The notes: generated by a model not told the origin, from the letters alone. Counted from the first letter of the stretch, positions 1 to 7,671 are shown. The stretch: DNA of 37,391 bases from Ectothiorhodospiraceae bacterium WFHF3C12 (GCA_013519935.1 JACDUA010000045.1:1-37391); one strand, 5' to 3'. Made by a program: numbers and translations.

Positions 1-72
1 CGAATCGCGGCGAGGCCGCCGCGTCCGCGCCGGGTTCATCCCGGCCTGGGAGCGGCCCAGGGCCGCGAACCG
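1..72. repeat. REP-like palindromes, two copies in opposite orientation
   Basis: Two hairpin-forming units lie downstream of the exonuclease stop codon. The first (about 1-29, minus orientation) has perfect 7-base arms CGCGGCG/CGCCGCG at 6-12 and 17-23 and may be cut by the window edge. The second (47-72, plus orientation) reads TGGGAGCGGCCC then AGGGCCGCGAACCG. The same core (GGAGCGGC, palindrome, GCCGCGA) recurs at 13225, 27654-27795 and 34248-34370, which is why these are called REP-type repeats. No RAYT transposase is visible in the window. Confidence 0.7.
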
Positions 73-94
73 TCGGTCCGACGGCGTTCCTCCC

Positions 95-982
95 TCAGTC
101 CGGATACGCCTCCGCCAGGCGCAGCGCCCTATTGCGCAGCTGCCTGGGCAAAGGCGTGTCGTCCAGGGTGCCGCCGTCCCACCCCTGCCAGCGCGCGTCG
201 TCCAGGCTCACGTTCAGGGGCACCTCGCAGTGGATACGGGTGAGCTCACGGGAGAGATAGGCCTGTTCGCGGTGGGTCTCGAGAAGGCCCCGGACGCGCT
301 TCGCCCCGCGCAGGCCCAGTCGCGTGACCGCATCCAGATCGGCATAGACGCCGTCCAGGCTCTCCAGCGCCGCAAGCAGCGCGGCGGCGGTCTTGCGGCC
401 GATACCGGGCACGCCGGGGATGTTGTCCACGCTGTCCCCGGCCAGCCCCAGCAGGTCGGCGATCTGGTGCGGCGCCACCCCCAGGTTGGCCCGGACGCCC
501 TCCGCGTCCAGCCACCGGTCCCGGGCCGCATCCCACCAGCTGTCCGTGCCCTCCATGAGCTGGGCGAGGTCCTTGTCGGCGGTGGTGTAGACCATGCTCA
601 CGGCATCTCCGCGAACCCGGCGGGCGAAACTGCCGATGAGGTCGTCGGCCTCGTAGCGCTCGCTGGCGAGCACCGGCACGCCCAGGGCTTCGGTGAAGCG
701 CTGGCAGACCTGGAACTGGCGGCGCAGATCGTCCGGGGGCGGCGGGCGGTTGGCCTTGTAATCGGGGTAAATGTCGTTGCGGAAGGAGCTGGTCAGGCTC
801 TCGTCGAAAGCGGCGACGATGTAGTCGGGCCGCTGCCGCTCCAGCAGGTCGCAGAGGAAGGCGCCGTACCCGAAGACCGCGTTGGCCGGCAGGCCTTCGT
901 CGTCGCTGACGCCGTCGGAAACCGAGAACCACGCCCGGAAAACGTAGACGCTGGCATCCAGCAGAAAGACCCGTTCAGCCAC
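95..982 (-). CDS. 5'-3' exonuclease (PolI N-terminal domain/ExoIX-like), 295 aa
   Basis: Stand-alone flap/5'-3' exonuclease of the kind fused to DNA polymerase I, acting on DNA in the cytoplasm during replication or repair. The N-terminal nuclease domain shows the acidic metal-binding stretches LLDASVYVFRAW (about residues 6-17), a KANRPPPPDDLR segment, YEADDLIGSFA and TTADKDLAQLM. It is followed by the H3TH DNA-binding segment LAGDSVDNIPGVPGIGRKTA. I chose the GTG at 982 because GCGGGGAAAC lies just upstream and homology starts there; an in-frame ATG at 1102 would add 40 residues that do not resemble the family. It sits alone after the DUF3570 gene, with a 200-base gap holding a palindromic repeat. 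Whether it is xni/ExoIX proper cannot be settled here. Confidence 0.9.
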   Translation of the reverse strand: MAERVFLLDASVYVFRAWFSVSDGVSDDEGLPANAVFGYGAFLCDLLERQRPDYIVAAFDESLTSSFRNDIYPDYKANRPPPPDDLRRQFQVCQRFTEALGVPVLASERYEADDLIGSFARRVRGDAVSMVYTTADKDLAQLMEGTDSWWDAARDRWLDAEGVRANLGVAPHQIADLLGLAGDSVDNIPGVPGIGRKTAAALLAALESLDGVYADLDAVTRLGLRGAKRVRGLLETHREQAYLSRELTRIHCEVPLNVSLDDARWQGWDGGTLDDTPLPRQLRNRALRLAEAYPD

Positions 983-1110
983 GATTGTTTCCCCGCCACA
1001 GCATGCCGCGAAGTCTACCCACCCACGCGGAGGCTTTGCCAGCGCGCCAGACTTGTACGGTGGAATAGTGCAGCGAATTCCACCGTTTCCGCAGACGGGC
1101 ATCGAGGGTT

Positions 1111-1139
1111 GGTGGGTTACGGCTGGCGCCTAACCCACC
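1111..1139. repeat. Dispersed GGTGGGTTA/TAACCCACC palindrome
   Basis: GGTGGGTTA (1111-1119) and TAACCCACC (1131-1139) are perfect 9-base inverted arms around an 11-base GC-rich loop. GTAGGGTGGGTTA...TAACCCACC units of this kind are common dispersed intergenic repeats in proteobacteria. It lies between the DUF3570 stop and the exonuclease start. It is followed (1147-1189) by a low-complexity run of imperfect AACCAGTCAACGAACTAACG-type repeats. It could also end or stabilise transcripts, but there is no T-run. Confidence 0.6.
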
Positions 1140-1182
1140 CTACTCGCCAATTAACCAGTCAACGAACTAACGAACTAACCAA

Positions 1183-2343
1183 TCAATACCAGATGGAAAT
1201 GAATGCCCGCGTCACCAGCGCGTCAAATTCGTACAAAGGCTCCTCGCCGGCGGCATAACCCTCGGCGGTGGCGTCGCGGAAGTCGTCGTAGGTAAAGCGC
1301 ATGTGGTCCAGGAACAGGTTGACGCTGCCCCGGTCGATGAAGCCCCAGCCATTCTCCAGGAAATCGTAGCTCACCCCCGCACCCACGGTCCGGGCCTGGT
1401 AGGTGCTCAGCTCCTTGTCCCGGGCCATGAAGTTCTGCTGGTCCTGACGCTCGAAAATGTCCGCGTAGAACTCCGCCTTGGTCTGGGTGTAGTGACGGTA
1501 GCTGAGATCGAACACCCAGCCGCTATCGAGGGTGTGGGTATAACCCACCTCGTAGGTGTCGGCGCGGATATCCCAGGTGTCGTCGAAATAACGGTAGCTG
1601 GCGTACACCGCCGCGCGCCAGGGCAGGAAGTATTTCAGCCCGACGCGGGCGGCGCCGCTGGTGCGGGTGCGCGGGTACTTGCCGTTCTCGCTGGCCAGGT
1701 TGAACTGATCCGGGTTATCCGCGTCGTAGAAGCGGTACGAGCGATAGGGGTTGTTGAGATGCCCCTCGTCGGTGACGGCCTCGTAGTTCAGCGTGGCGAT
1801 GAGGTTCTTGGTGAGGATCTGGGAGAGACCGAAGCGGTAGTTGCGGCGGTCCACGTCACGCTCGAAGCTCGGGTCGGTGGACTGGCCCACCGTGTCCCAA
1901 CCGCGCTCGAAGCCCAGCGTCACCGTGGTCAGATCGCCGAACATGTCCTGGGAGATGGACAGGCTGGCCGTGTTCGCCTCGTAGTCGCTCTCCGAGCTGT
2001 TGGCGTAGGACAGGCTCATGATGGTGCCGCCGCGCAGGTAGTCCACGCCCAGGGACTGCTGCACACGACGTTCGCTGTACTCGCTGGCGGCCATCTCCAC
2101 GTCCACCGAGGCGCTGCTGACTTCGTCGACGTAGTAGTTGCCAACCACCGAGAACTTCTCGCCCACCTGCTTGCGCACCAGCACGGATGGGCCGTTCACC
2201 GTGACCCCGCCGCCGCTGTACTCGTGATACAGCACGTCGGCGCGATCCTCGGGCAACACGGCGGCGCCGGCAACGCCGGCCGCGGCCACCGCCAGCAGGC
2301 CGGGCAGTGCCCGGGGGAACCACTTGGGGGCCTCCCGCAGCAT
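1183..2343 (-). CDS. DUF3570 family putative outer-membrane barrel protein, 386 aa
   Basis: Exported protein of the DUF3570 family; its function is not established. An N-terminal hydrophobic stretch with an Ala/Gly-rich cleavage region (residues about 10-28) is followed by alternating aromatic/polar strands typical of a beta-barrel, and the chain ends in ...ISIWY, a usual outer-membrane C-terminal aromatic signature. The segment YHEYSGGGVTVNGPSVLVRK near the N-terminus is the part I associate with the family. It starts 5 bases after the DUF4266 gene and belongs to the run of minus-strand genes from 7378 downward. DUF3570 and DUF4266 genes are often neighbours of a thioredoxin and a flavin (ApbE) transferase; the latter is not seen here. 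Annotation as a barrel is inference from composition. Confidence 0.85.
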   Translation of the reverse strand: MLREAPKWFPRALPGLLAVAAAGVAGAAVLPEDRADVLYHEYSGGGVTVNGPSVLVRKQVGEKFSVVGNYYVDEVSSASVDVEMAASEYSERRVQQSLGVDYLRGGTIMSLSYANSSESDYEANTASLSISQDMFGDLTTVTLGFERGWDTVGQSTDPSFERDVDRRNYRFGLSQILTKNLIATLNYEAVTDEGHLNNPYRSYRFYDADNPDQFNLASENGKYPRTRTSGAARVGLKYFLPWRAAVYASYRYFDDTWDIRADTYEVGYTHTLDSGWVFDLSYRHYTQTKAEFYADIFERQDQQNFMARDKELSTYQARTVGAGVSYDFLENGWGFIDRGSVNLFLDHMRFTYDDFRDATAEGYAAGEEPLYEFDALVTRAFISIWY

Positions 2344-2348
2344 GGTGC

Positions 2349-2576
2349 TCAGTTGCAGCCGCAGCCGCCGCCCGAAGCCCCCGCTCCGCCACGGGCGCCC
2401 TCACGGGCGTCGTAGACGTGGTGGAGGTAGGCGCTGGAGACCGGGTCCCGGTTCCAGCTCATGATCGGGTCGGCGATATTGGCGCGCTCGTAGGGCTTCA
2501 CCCAGGGCTGGATTCCGCAGCCCGAGAGCGTGGCCGCCAGCACGACCAGCAATGCTATGACGATCGCTTGCTTCAT
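2349..2576 (-). CDS. DUF4266 small lipoprotein, 75 aa
   Basis: Small lipoprotein of the DUF4266 family, function unknown. Residues 1-19 form a signal peptide ending in a lipobox (LSGC, Cys20). The mature part contains WVKPYERANIADPIMSW, the conserved DUF4266 core, and the C-terminus is a Gly/Cys-rich tail (GGGCGCN). Its ATG overlaps the TlpA-like stop codon (ATGA), and the DUF3570 start follows 5 bases after its stop, so the three genes are almost certainly co-translated. The Cys-rich tail next to a thiol-disulfide protein hints that disulfide or metal chemistry may matter, which is speculation. Confidence 0.85.
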   Translation of the reverse strand: MKQAIVIALLVVLAATLSGCGIQPWVKPYERANIADPIMSWNRDPVSSAYLHHVYDAREGARGGAGASGGGCGCN

Positions 2577-3082
2577 TCCCTGATCAACGCCCTTACCACT
2601 TCCTGATACTTGTTCTCGTCGCCCGGCACGTAGCCCTTGTGGATGTATCGAACATTGCCGTCGCGGTCGAGGATGACCGTGCTGGGCATGGCATCCACCT
2701 CGTAAGCCTCGCTGACCCTGTTGCTGCTGTCGAAGAGGATCGGGAAGCTCACCGGAACCTCGTCGAGTAGATCCCGCGCGGCGGCCGGGTCCTCTTCCAC
2801 GTTGACCCCCAGCACCGTGAAGCCGAGGCTCTTGTAACGCTGGTGAAGGGCATCCAGCAGCGGCATTTCCTGGCGGCAGGGCCCGCACCAGGACGCCCAG
2901 AAGTTCACCATGACCACCTGCCCGCGCAGCTCGCTGAGCTTGACGTTGTCCCCGCTATTGCTCTTCAGCGTGAAGCCCGGCGCCGGCTCGTTCTTGCTCA
3001 GCGCCAGCGCCGCGCCGCTGAAAGCCAGTGCCAGCATAATCACGGCCAGTGCCCGATAACCCGCGAAAATCATCCCTTTCAT
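2573..3082 (-). CDS. TlpA-like periplasmic thiol:disulfide oxidoreductase, 169 aa
   Basis: Membrane-tethered or periplasmic thioredoxin-fold protein of the TlpA/ResA/AhpC-TSA type that reduces disulfides outside the cytoplasm. A signal or anchor segment covers residues about 8-28. The redox motif is WCGPC (Cys66/Cys69) in VNFWASWCGPCRQEMP, and the cis-proline region is DAMPSTVILD. A strong ribosome-binding site (GGGGAGG) precedes the ATG. It is distinct from the CcmG thioredoxin at 25382. Its place between outer-membrane barrel genes and DUF4266/DUF3570 suggests a dedicated reductant for a protein of this cluster (CxxCH cysteines of the HzsA-related protein, or the DUF4266 Cys tail), which is inference. 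Confidence 0.9.
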   Translation of the reverse strand: MKGMIFAGYRALAVIMLALAFSGAALALSKNEPAPGFTLKSNSGDNVKLSELRGQVVMVNFWASWCGPCRQEMPLLDALHQRYKSLGFTVLGVNVEEDPAAARDLLDEVPVSFPILFDSSNRVSEAYEVDAMPSTVILDRDGNVRYIHKGYVPGDENKYQEVVRALIRE

Positions 3083-3108
3083 CTGTGCCTCCCCAATGGT
3101 GACGGCCG

Positions 3109-3774
3109 TTAGAAGAAAACGGTCAGGCCGCCGTGAAACTCCAGGTTGTGTGTCGTCCGGTCCTCGCCGAAGAGGTCGCGCTGGAAAACGTGATCGCGCC
3201 CGTCGATGTGTAACGCCAGCCAGTCGTTGAACAGCAGCCGGTAGCCGGCACCGAAGCTGGTGGTAAAGAAATCCTCCCCCGCGAACGACGTGCTGCCCAC
3301 CCCGGCGATCAGGTAGAAGGCGTTGGTGAAGCCCCAGCCGGCACCGAAATAGGATTCGCCGGGCAGCACGTTGATGCCCAGTGAGACGTTATAGTAGGTG
3401 TACTGGCGGTCCTCGTCCGTGAGCAGGCGCACACCGGGCGTCAGCGTCTCGTAGAGGGTATCGCCGGCCTCGGAATAGCCGTAGACGCCCTCCAGGAACA
3501 ACAGCTCGTTGATGTGGTAGGCGGCCCGGGCGCCGTAGACTTCGTTGGTGCCGAAGTCCTCGATGTTCAGCAGCCCGAAATAGGCGCCGATCTCGAAGTT
3601 CTCGGTGTCGATGGCGGCGAGCTTCGCATCGCTCTGCTCCACATCCGGCTCAATGACGGATTCCTCGGCCGGTTCGCCGATGCCCGCGTCCTGGGCCGCG
3701 GCAACGCCGGCGGCGCCGGTCAGTGCCAGGGCGATCAACCGCACTAGAAGAAGAAAGCGACGCCGAGCTGCCAT
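3109..3774 (-). CDS. Outer-membrane beta-barrel domain protein, 221 aa
   Basis: Exported protein with an N-terminal signal (residues 1-26, ending AAAQDA), an acidic linker (about 27-50) and a barrel-like domain with alternating aromatic residues, ending GGLTVFF, a typical outer-membrane terminal Phe. It resembles the outer membrane beta-barrel family first described from myxobacteria and relatives. The ATG at 3774 has GAGGAAA upstream; longer in-frame starts would run back through the preceding gene. It overlaps that gene's end by 31 bases. The preceding protein shares the barrel pattern (FEIGAYFGLL here, WEMGALYGVL there), so the two look like tandem paralogs. Role unknown; possibly an outer-membrane partner for the exported redox proteins upstream. 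Confidence 0.8.
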   Translation of the reverse strand: MAARRRFLLLVRLIALALTGAAGVAAAQDAGIGEPAEESVIEPDVEQSDAKLAAIDTENFEIGAYFGLLNIEDFGTNEVYGARAAYHINELLFLEGVYGYSEAGDTLYETLTPGVRLLTDEDRQYTYYNVSLGINVLPGESYFGAGWGFTNAFYLIAGVGSTSFAGEDFFTTSFGAGYRLLFNDWLALHIDGRDHVFQRDLFGEDRTTHNLEFHGGLTVFF

Positions 3775-4499
3775 TTCTCGATTTCCTCGTTTTCCTCGCG
3801 GGTGGTCAGTACCACGTATTCCTTGTACTCGGCACGCAGCATGAACCGCCGCGTCAGATAGCCCCGCACCCCGATGCCGGCGTGCAGTGTCTCGTCGGTG
3901 GAGTCCGATGACTCCACCAGCGTGGCCGAAGTCTCCGTGTGGATGATGCCGCCGCCGATCGCCACGAACGGTGAAACCCGCCATTCCGGGAATGCCTGGT
4001 GGACCAGGCTGAAGTCCACCAGATAGCTGCTGGAGAACTTGCCCAGCGCCTGCTGCACCCAGAGCTCCGCGGTGAGCTTCTCCATCAGCGCGTAGCCGCC
4101 GTAGAGCGAGATGAGGTCGACATCGTCCAGCACCCCGTAGAGTGCGCCCATCTCCCAGTTGCGGCCGGTGAAATCCTCCAGGGACGGGTCGTCGAAGCGG
4201 GTGGGCTCGCCGTTGGGCTGGACCGTCTGCTCCATCTGCGCCTTGGAGACCCAGCCTTCCTTGCCGTCCGTCGTCTCCACCCGGAACCAGTCCGTGCGCC
4301 GCTCGATGATCCGCACCCAGTCCCCGCGGTCGACCACGTGGAATATGGGGTAGCCCGCACCGGGCCCGGTGTGGAGCTCGATGAAAGCCGTGTCCACCTT
4401 GACACGGTCACTCGTCTCCGCCGCGGCGGCGCCGAAAGCGAGCAGCAGCAGGCCGATTATCAGGCCGAAAGCGCGGCGGTGTGGCGGGTGCAGCCCCAA
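3744..4499 (-). CDS. SH3-domain plus outer-membrane beta-barrel protein, 251 aa
   Basis: A bacterial SH3-like domain (about residues 32-90; VDTAFIELHTGPGAGYPIFH and GWVSKAQME) is fused to a C-terminal beta-barrel (about 105-251) ending GVAFFF. The SH3 part probably touches peptidoglycan or a partner while the barrel sits in the outer membrane. No ATG or GTG lies near the signal peptide. I chose the TTG at 4499, with AAGGGA nine bases upstream, which gives a plausible signal (FGLIIGLLLLAFGAAAAE). In-frame starts further upstream would cross the 4553-4647 inverted repeat. It overlaps the next gene by 31 bases and is its likely paralog with an added SH3 domain. Function unknown. Confidence 0.8.
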   Translation of the reverse strand: MGLHPPHRRAFGLIIGLLLLAFGAAAAETSDRVKVDTAFIELHTGPGAGYPIFHVVDRGDWVRIIERRTDWFRVETTDGKEGWVSKAQMEQTVQPNGEPTRFDDPSLEDFTGRNWEMGALYGVLDDVDLISLYGGYALMEKLTAELWVQQALGKFSSSYLVDFSLVHQAFPEWRVSPFVAIGGGIIHTETSATLVESSDSTDETLHAGIGVRGYLTRRFMLRAEYKEYVVLTTREENEEIEKWQLGVAFFF

Positions 4500-4552
4500 G
4501 AATGCAGATCCCTTGTCGGTTGTCGTCGATCCGTATGCCGCTGGCCGGGCCC

Positions 4553-4647
4553 AGCGTGCCCGATCAGCAGGTCGCGCCCCATCCGAACGCGGGGCCGGCC
4601 GTCGACGCGGGCGACCGCCGGGCGGCCACCTGCTGATCCGGCACGCT
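4553..4647. repeat. Long inverted repeat (20-base arms, 19/20 match)
   Basis: AGCGTGCCCGATCAGCAGGT (4553-4572) and ACCTGCTGATCCGGCACGCT (4628-4647) are inverted copies with one mismatch, separated by 55 very GC-rich bases that contain a further short stem (GTCG...CGAC). The right arm overlaps the stop codon of the HzsA-related gene, so the minus-strand transcript would form a long hairpin between that gene and the SH3/barrel gene. No T-run follows on the minus strand. It may be an intercistronic stability or attenuation element, or the remnant of a small mobile element. Confidence 0.85.
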
Positions 4648-7378
4648 ACTGCTCCGGCGCGTCGAACGGATTGTTGTAATACTGGCCGCCTATGTCCACC
4701 CACTCCGCCACAAGTCGGAGCTCCGCCGGCGTGAGCAGGCCCTCGTGACTGCCGCCCGCTTCGAACAGATCGAAGAATCCATCCGATGCCAGGGCGCCGT
4801 TGACGGACATAACGGGCTGAACAGGCACGGTCTCCATGATGGTGGCGCAGTCGGCGGGATCGTCGACCACGTTGCCCATGTCGTCCACCGGCTCGCCATC
4901 GGCGTTGGTCTGGCATTCACCCGTGTCCACCAGACGGTCCACGAGCGAACCGCCGGACAGTTCCTGTTCGTTGTCCTGGAAGAACAGCTCCCGGTAGCCG
5001 TAGAGATGCGCCGCCTCCTGGTCCGACGCGTTGGGCATGAGGTTCAGCTGGCCAGCGGGCACCGCCTGCGCGGCGCCGGCGGCATCCGTGGGCCGGTGGC
5101 AGGTGGTGCAGCTGAAAGGGTCACCCTCGGCCACCGTCATCTCGTCGAGCTGGTCGATGCCCGTCGCCAGGCTCTGCACGACCGGCAGGTTCGTCGCGTC
5201 CACCGTCCGCTCCAGGTCCCATAGCGGCTGAATGTGATCGGTGAAGTTGATGACGATCCGGCAGTCGGCGGCCCAGTTGCTCCAGGCGTTGCCCGGGTTG
5301 GGCAGGCAGCGCTCGGCCACCGGCACTGCATCCGGTCCGATCGTCGCGTAGGTGCCGAGATCCCGGTAGCTGTACCGGTAGGCCATGTCGGGCGTGTCGT
5401 TGGGGTCGGTCCAGATGTCCTCGAAATAGACATCCACGCTGGGCTGGATGCGCTCGTCATTGACCGCGTCCGCGTCCCCCTGCACCTGGGTATAGGCGAT
5501 CTGAGCCATGGTCTCGCCCGGGGAACCGAACAGATTCGGATCGGTGTTCGGGTAATTCACGTCGGTCTGCGCGAGCCCGTCATGCACGGGCTGAAAGGCC
5601 TCGTCCCGCCCGTGAGACACGTCGCTGCCCGAATCGTGGCAGCCGTTGCAGGACAGCGTCTCCCCGGGGCGGACCTGAAGCCACGCCCGGTGACGGTCCG
5701 AGATCCGCCGGCCCCGGGAGTCCACCACGCTCAGGGCCAGGGGCACGTTGGCCGGCACCTGCACCTTCACCGAGCCGTCCGGCTCCACCGGCGCGTAGCC
5801 GATGATCTCCCGCATGAGCTGGTTGGTGCTGCGCCCGTACGCGGCGTTGTCGAAGTCGTAGACCTCGTCGTCCGGAATCGGCACCGCCTTGACGATGCGC
5901 AGGAAATGGGCCGGGCGGTCGGCGGCGTCCGTCGCGGCGGGGTCCGCCAGGGTATCGATGTCCGGGTTGGCGGTGTCCACGCCGTCGACGTCGTAGACGC
6001 TGCGGATGTCGATGACGCCCACGTCGTCCATGCCCACCGGCGGCGTCAGCTCGGACAGGCTGGCGGGGTAAGGCCGGTCGCGGGCCACCACGGCATCGGT
6101 GATCATCCAGCCGGCCTCCGGCGGTACCACAGGCAGCTGGGTCCCTTCAGGGCTGAGGATCCACAGCCCGTACAGCGGCGCGGCCGCCGGCTGGTCCAGA
6201 TTGTCCCGGGTGCAGGGCACCGCATTGTTGCCCGACTGCACGAAGCACGCGCTCCAGCTCACCAGCATGCGGTCGGTGCCGTCGTAGAGCGGGTAGTAGG
6301 AGCTGAATCGCCCGTAATAGGAAGCGCCCGGCTCCGTGCTGACGCTCTTGTCCGTGGCCGGTGCCTGGCCGGCGTAGGTCAGGCCCTGGTTCGGCCAGGT
6401 CGGCTGGTCAACCTCGACGAAGCTGCCCGCCTCCACTTCCACCAGATCGCCGCCGAAATCCGTGCCGGCGAAGGGCCTCAGCAACGCCAGGACACGGCCG
6501 TTACCGACGGGCCGCGGGGAGAGAAACTGCACGTCGGTATCGCCGCTGCCGGTCTCGTGGCTCCGGGCGCCGTACAGCAGCTGCAACCCGGTGCCGTCCG
6601 GCCTGACGGTGTAGAGGTGCATGCCGTCCCGGCCGCCCATGTTGTCCCAGCGGACGAAGACGATGCGCCCGTCCGCGAGCACCGCGGGGTCCAGGTCGTG
6701 GCTCTGGTTGAAGGTGATCTGGTCGATGTTCGAGCCGTCCGGGTCCATGACATGCAGCACGAAGGCCGGCTCGTTGCGGTCCTCGTCGAGGCCGGGGTAC
6801 TGGGGCTTGTTCTCCACCAGCTGGATGGCGCCGGTGGTGCGCTGCCGGGTGGAGGCGAACACGATGCGGCCGTCGGGCAAGTAGGTGGGGGCGATGTCGT
6901 CGCCTTCCGCCGCCGTGGTGTCGTCCGGGATGATCCGGCTCAGGCGCCCGCTGTCCAGATCGTATTCGTAGATATCCCAGGCGGGTTCCTCGTCGTCGTC
7001 CGGGTTCGGGTCCTCCTCGCGCAGCGCGAAGGCGATGCGCCGGCCGTCCCAGGATACAGCGGGATCCTTGACGTCCCCGTTGGTGCCGGTCAGCGAGGCG
7101 GTTATGTTGCGCTCGGCGGCCGAAACCTTGGCGCGGTCGCGTACGTAGAGATCGCCGCCCGGCCCGTGGGCCGCGGGCTCACGGACGTCCAGATCGATAC
7201 GGTTGCCGTCGTCGTCCCGCGGCAGCGGCCGTTTGACATAGACCAGCGGGTAGTCGATGACGGCCGGATCGGCGGTGGCCGACTCAGACGCGCCCCCGCA
7301 TCCGGTGAGTCCCTGCAATAGCGCGCTCAGCAGTGCGACGGCGAGCGCCCCGCCCCCAATCTTGTTTTGCCCAGGCAT
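4646..7378 (-). CDS. HzsA-related diheme c-type cytochrome lipoprotein, 910 aa
   Basis: Exported protein with the domain order of the hydrazine synthase alpha subunit. A lipoprotein signal (LTGCGG) is followed by a beta-propeller-like region with DGRIVFAS, DGRIVFVRWDNM and WDGRRIAFA repeats (about residues 50-430). A middle domain carries a first heme site CNGCH (Cys577), and a C-terminal domain carries a second, CTTCH (Cys757). Real anammox hydrazine synthase also needs beta and gamma subunits, which are absent, so the substrate is unknown. I prefer the ATG at 7378 (GGAA nine bases upstream, clean signal peptide); the ATG at 7393 adds five residues. It is divergent from the monoheme/LamG/DUF1501 genes and heads the minus-strand barrel/TlpA run. 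Maturation would depend on the ccm genes at 20688-27599. Confidence 0.85.
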   Translation of the reverse strand: MPGQNKIGGGALAVALLSALLQGLTGCGGASESATADPAVIDYPLVYVKRPLPRDDDGNRIDLDVREPAAHGPGGDLYVRDRAKVSAAERNITASLTGTNGDVKDPAVSWDGRRIAFALREEDPNPDDDEEPAWDIYEYDLDSGRLSRIIPDDTTAAEGDDIAPTYLPDGRIVFASTRQRTTGAIQLVENKPQYPGLDEDRNEPAFVLHVMDPDGSNIDQITFNQSHDLDPAVLADGRIVFVRWDNMGGRDGMHLYTVRPDGTGLQLLYGARSHETGSGDTDVQFLSPRPVGNGRVLALLRPFAGTDFGGDLVEVEAGSFVEVDQPTWPNQGLTYAGQAPATDKSVSTEPGASYYGRFSSYYPLYDGTDRMLVSWSACFVQSGNNAVPCTRDNLDQPAAAPLYGLWILSPEGTQLPVVPPEAGWMITDAVVARDRPYPASLSELTPPVGMDDVGVIDIRSVYDVDGVDTANPDIDTLADPAATDAADRPAHFLRIVKAVPIPDDEVYDFDNAAYGRSTNQLMREIIGYAPVEPDGSVKVQVPANVPLALSVVDSRGRRISDRHRAWLQVRPGETLSCNGCHDSGSDVSHGRDEAFQPVHDGLAQTDVNYPNTDPNLFGSPGETMAQIAYTQVQGDADAVNDERIQPSVDVYFEDIWTDPNDTPDMAYRYSYRDLGTYATIGPDAVPVAERCLPNPGNAWSNWAADCRIVINFTDHIQPLWDLERTVDATNLPVVQSLATGIDQLDEMTVAEGDPFSCTTCHRPTDAAGAAQAVPAGQLNLMPNASDQEAAHLYGYRELFFQDNEQELSGGSLVDRLVDTGECQTNADGEPVDDMGNVVDDPADCATIMETVPVQPVMSVNGALASDGFFDLFEAGGSHEGLLTPAELRLVAEWVDIGGQYYNNPFDAPEQ

Positions 7379-7488
7379 GGTGCGAAGTTCCATTCGTCGG
7401 ACAGACGGCCACGGTCACGCCTGTCGTTTTTCCTTTGTTCCGGGTAGTTAGCTTAGGCTCGACTTGCGTGGCGCAACAATGAATTAGA

Positions 7489-7504
7489 AGCGAACCAGTT
7501 CACA
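7489..7504. promoter_or_regulatory. Weak CRP-like palindrome in divergent promoter region
   Basis: AGCGA-N6-TCACA matches the CRP/Vfr consensus TGTGA-N6-TCACA at 8 of 10 positions. It lies in the 293-base gap between the divergent HzsA-related and monoheme genes. A perfect version of this motif is present at 35292. Functional significance is unproven. Confidence 0.3.
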
Positions 7505-7533
7505 CTTACAGATATTGTCGTTGTTTTGAGACA

Positions 7534-7561
7534 TTCAACACAGGCGGCCTGTGGATATACT
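7534..7561 (+). promoter_or_regulatory. Candidate promoter with an embedded palindrome
   Basis: A TATACT -10-like hexamer (7556-7561) is preceded at 16 bases by a weak -35-like TTCAAC (7534-7539). The spacer is almost filled by the palindrome CACAGG-CGG-CCTGTG (7539-7553), a good shape for an operator. It would drive the monoheme/LamG/DUF1501 genes about 110 bases downstream. The rest of the gap (7379-7671) shows nothing else clear. Confidence 0.4.
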
Positions 7562-7671
7562 CCCAGTGCTGAAGAACCATAACAGCATCAGCCGGATAGC
7601 TGGGCACGGGCGACAGGGGCCGGGGGGCGGTCCCTGCCGCGGGAAGTCATAACACTCAAAGGAATGTTGCC

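Noticed and set aside
4553-4647. Integron attC site
   Set aside because: The arms lack the conserved GTTRRRY/RYYYAAC core sites and no integrase or cassette array is nearby.
5234-7321. Long open frame (695 codons) antisense to the HzsA-related gene
   Set aside because: High GC opens antisense frames. The translation is Val/Arg/Gly/His-rich with no motif, while the opposite strand has a signal peptide and two heme motifs.
4646-7378. Evidence for anammox or genuine hydrazine synthase
   Set aside because: Only an alpha-like protein is present. No beta or gamma subunit, hydrazine dehydrogenase or anammoxosome-type gene lies in the window, and the rest of the window is ordinary proteobacterial.
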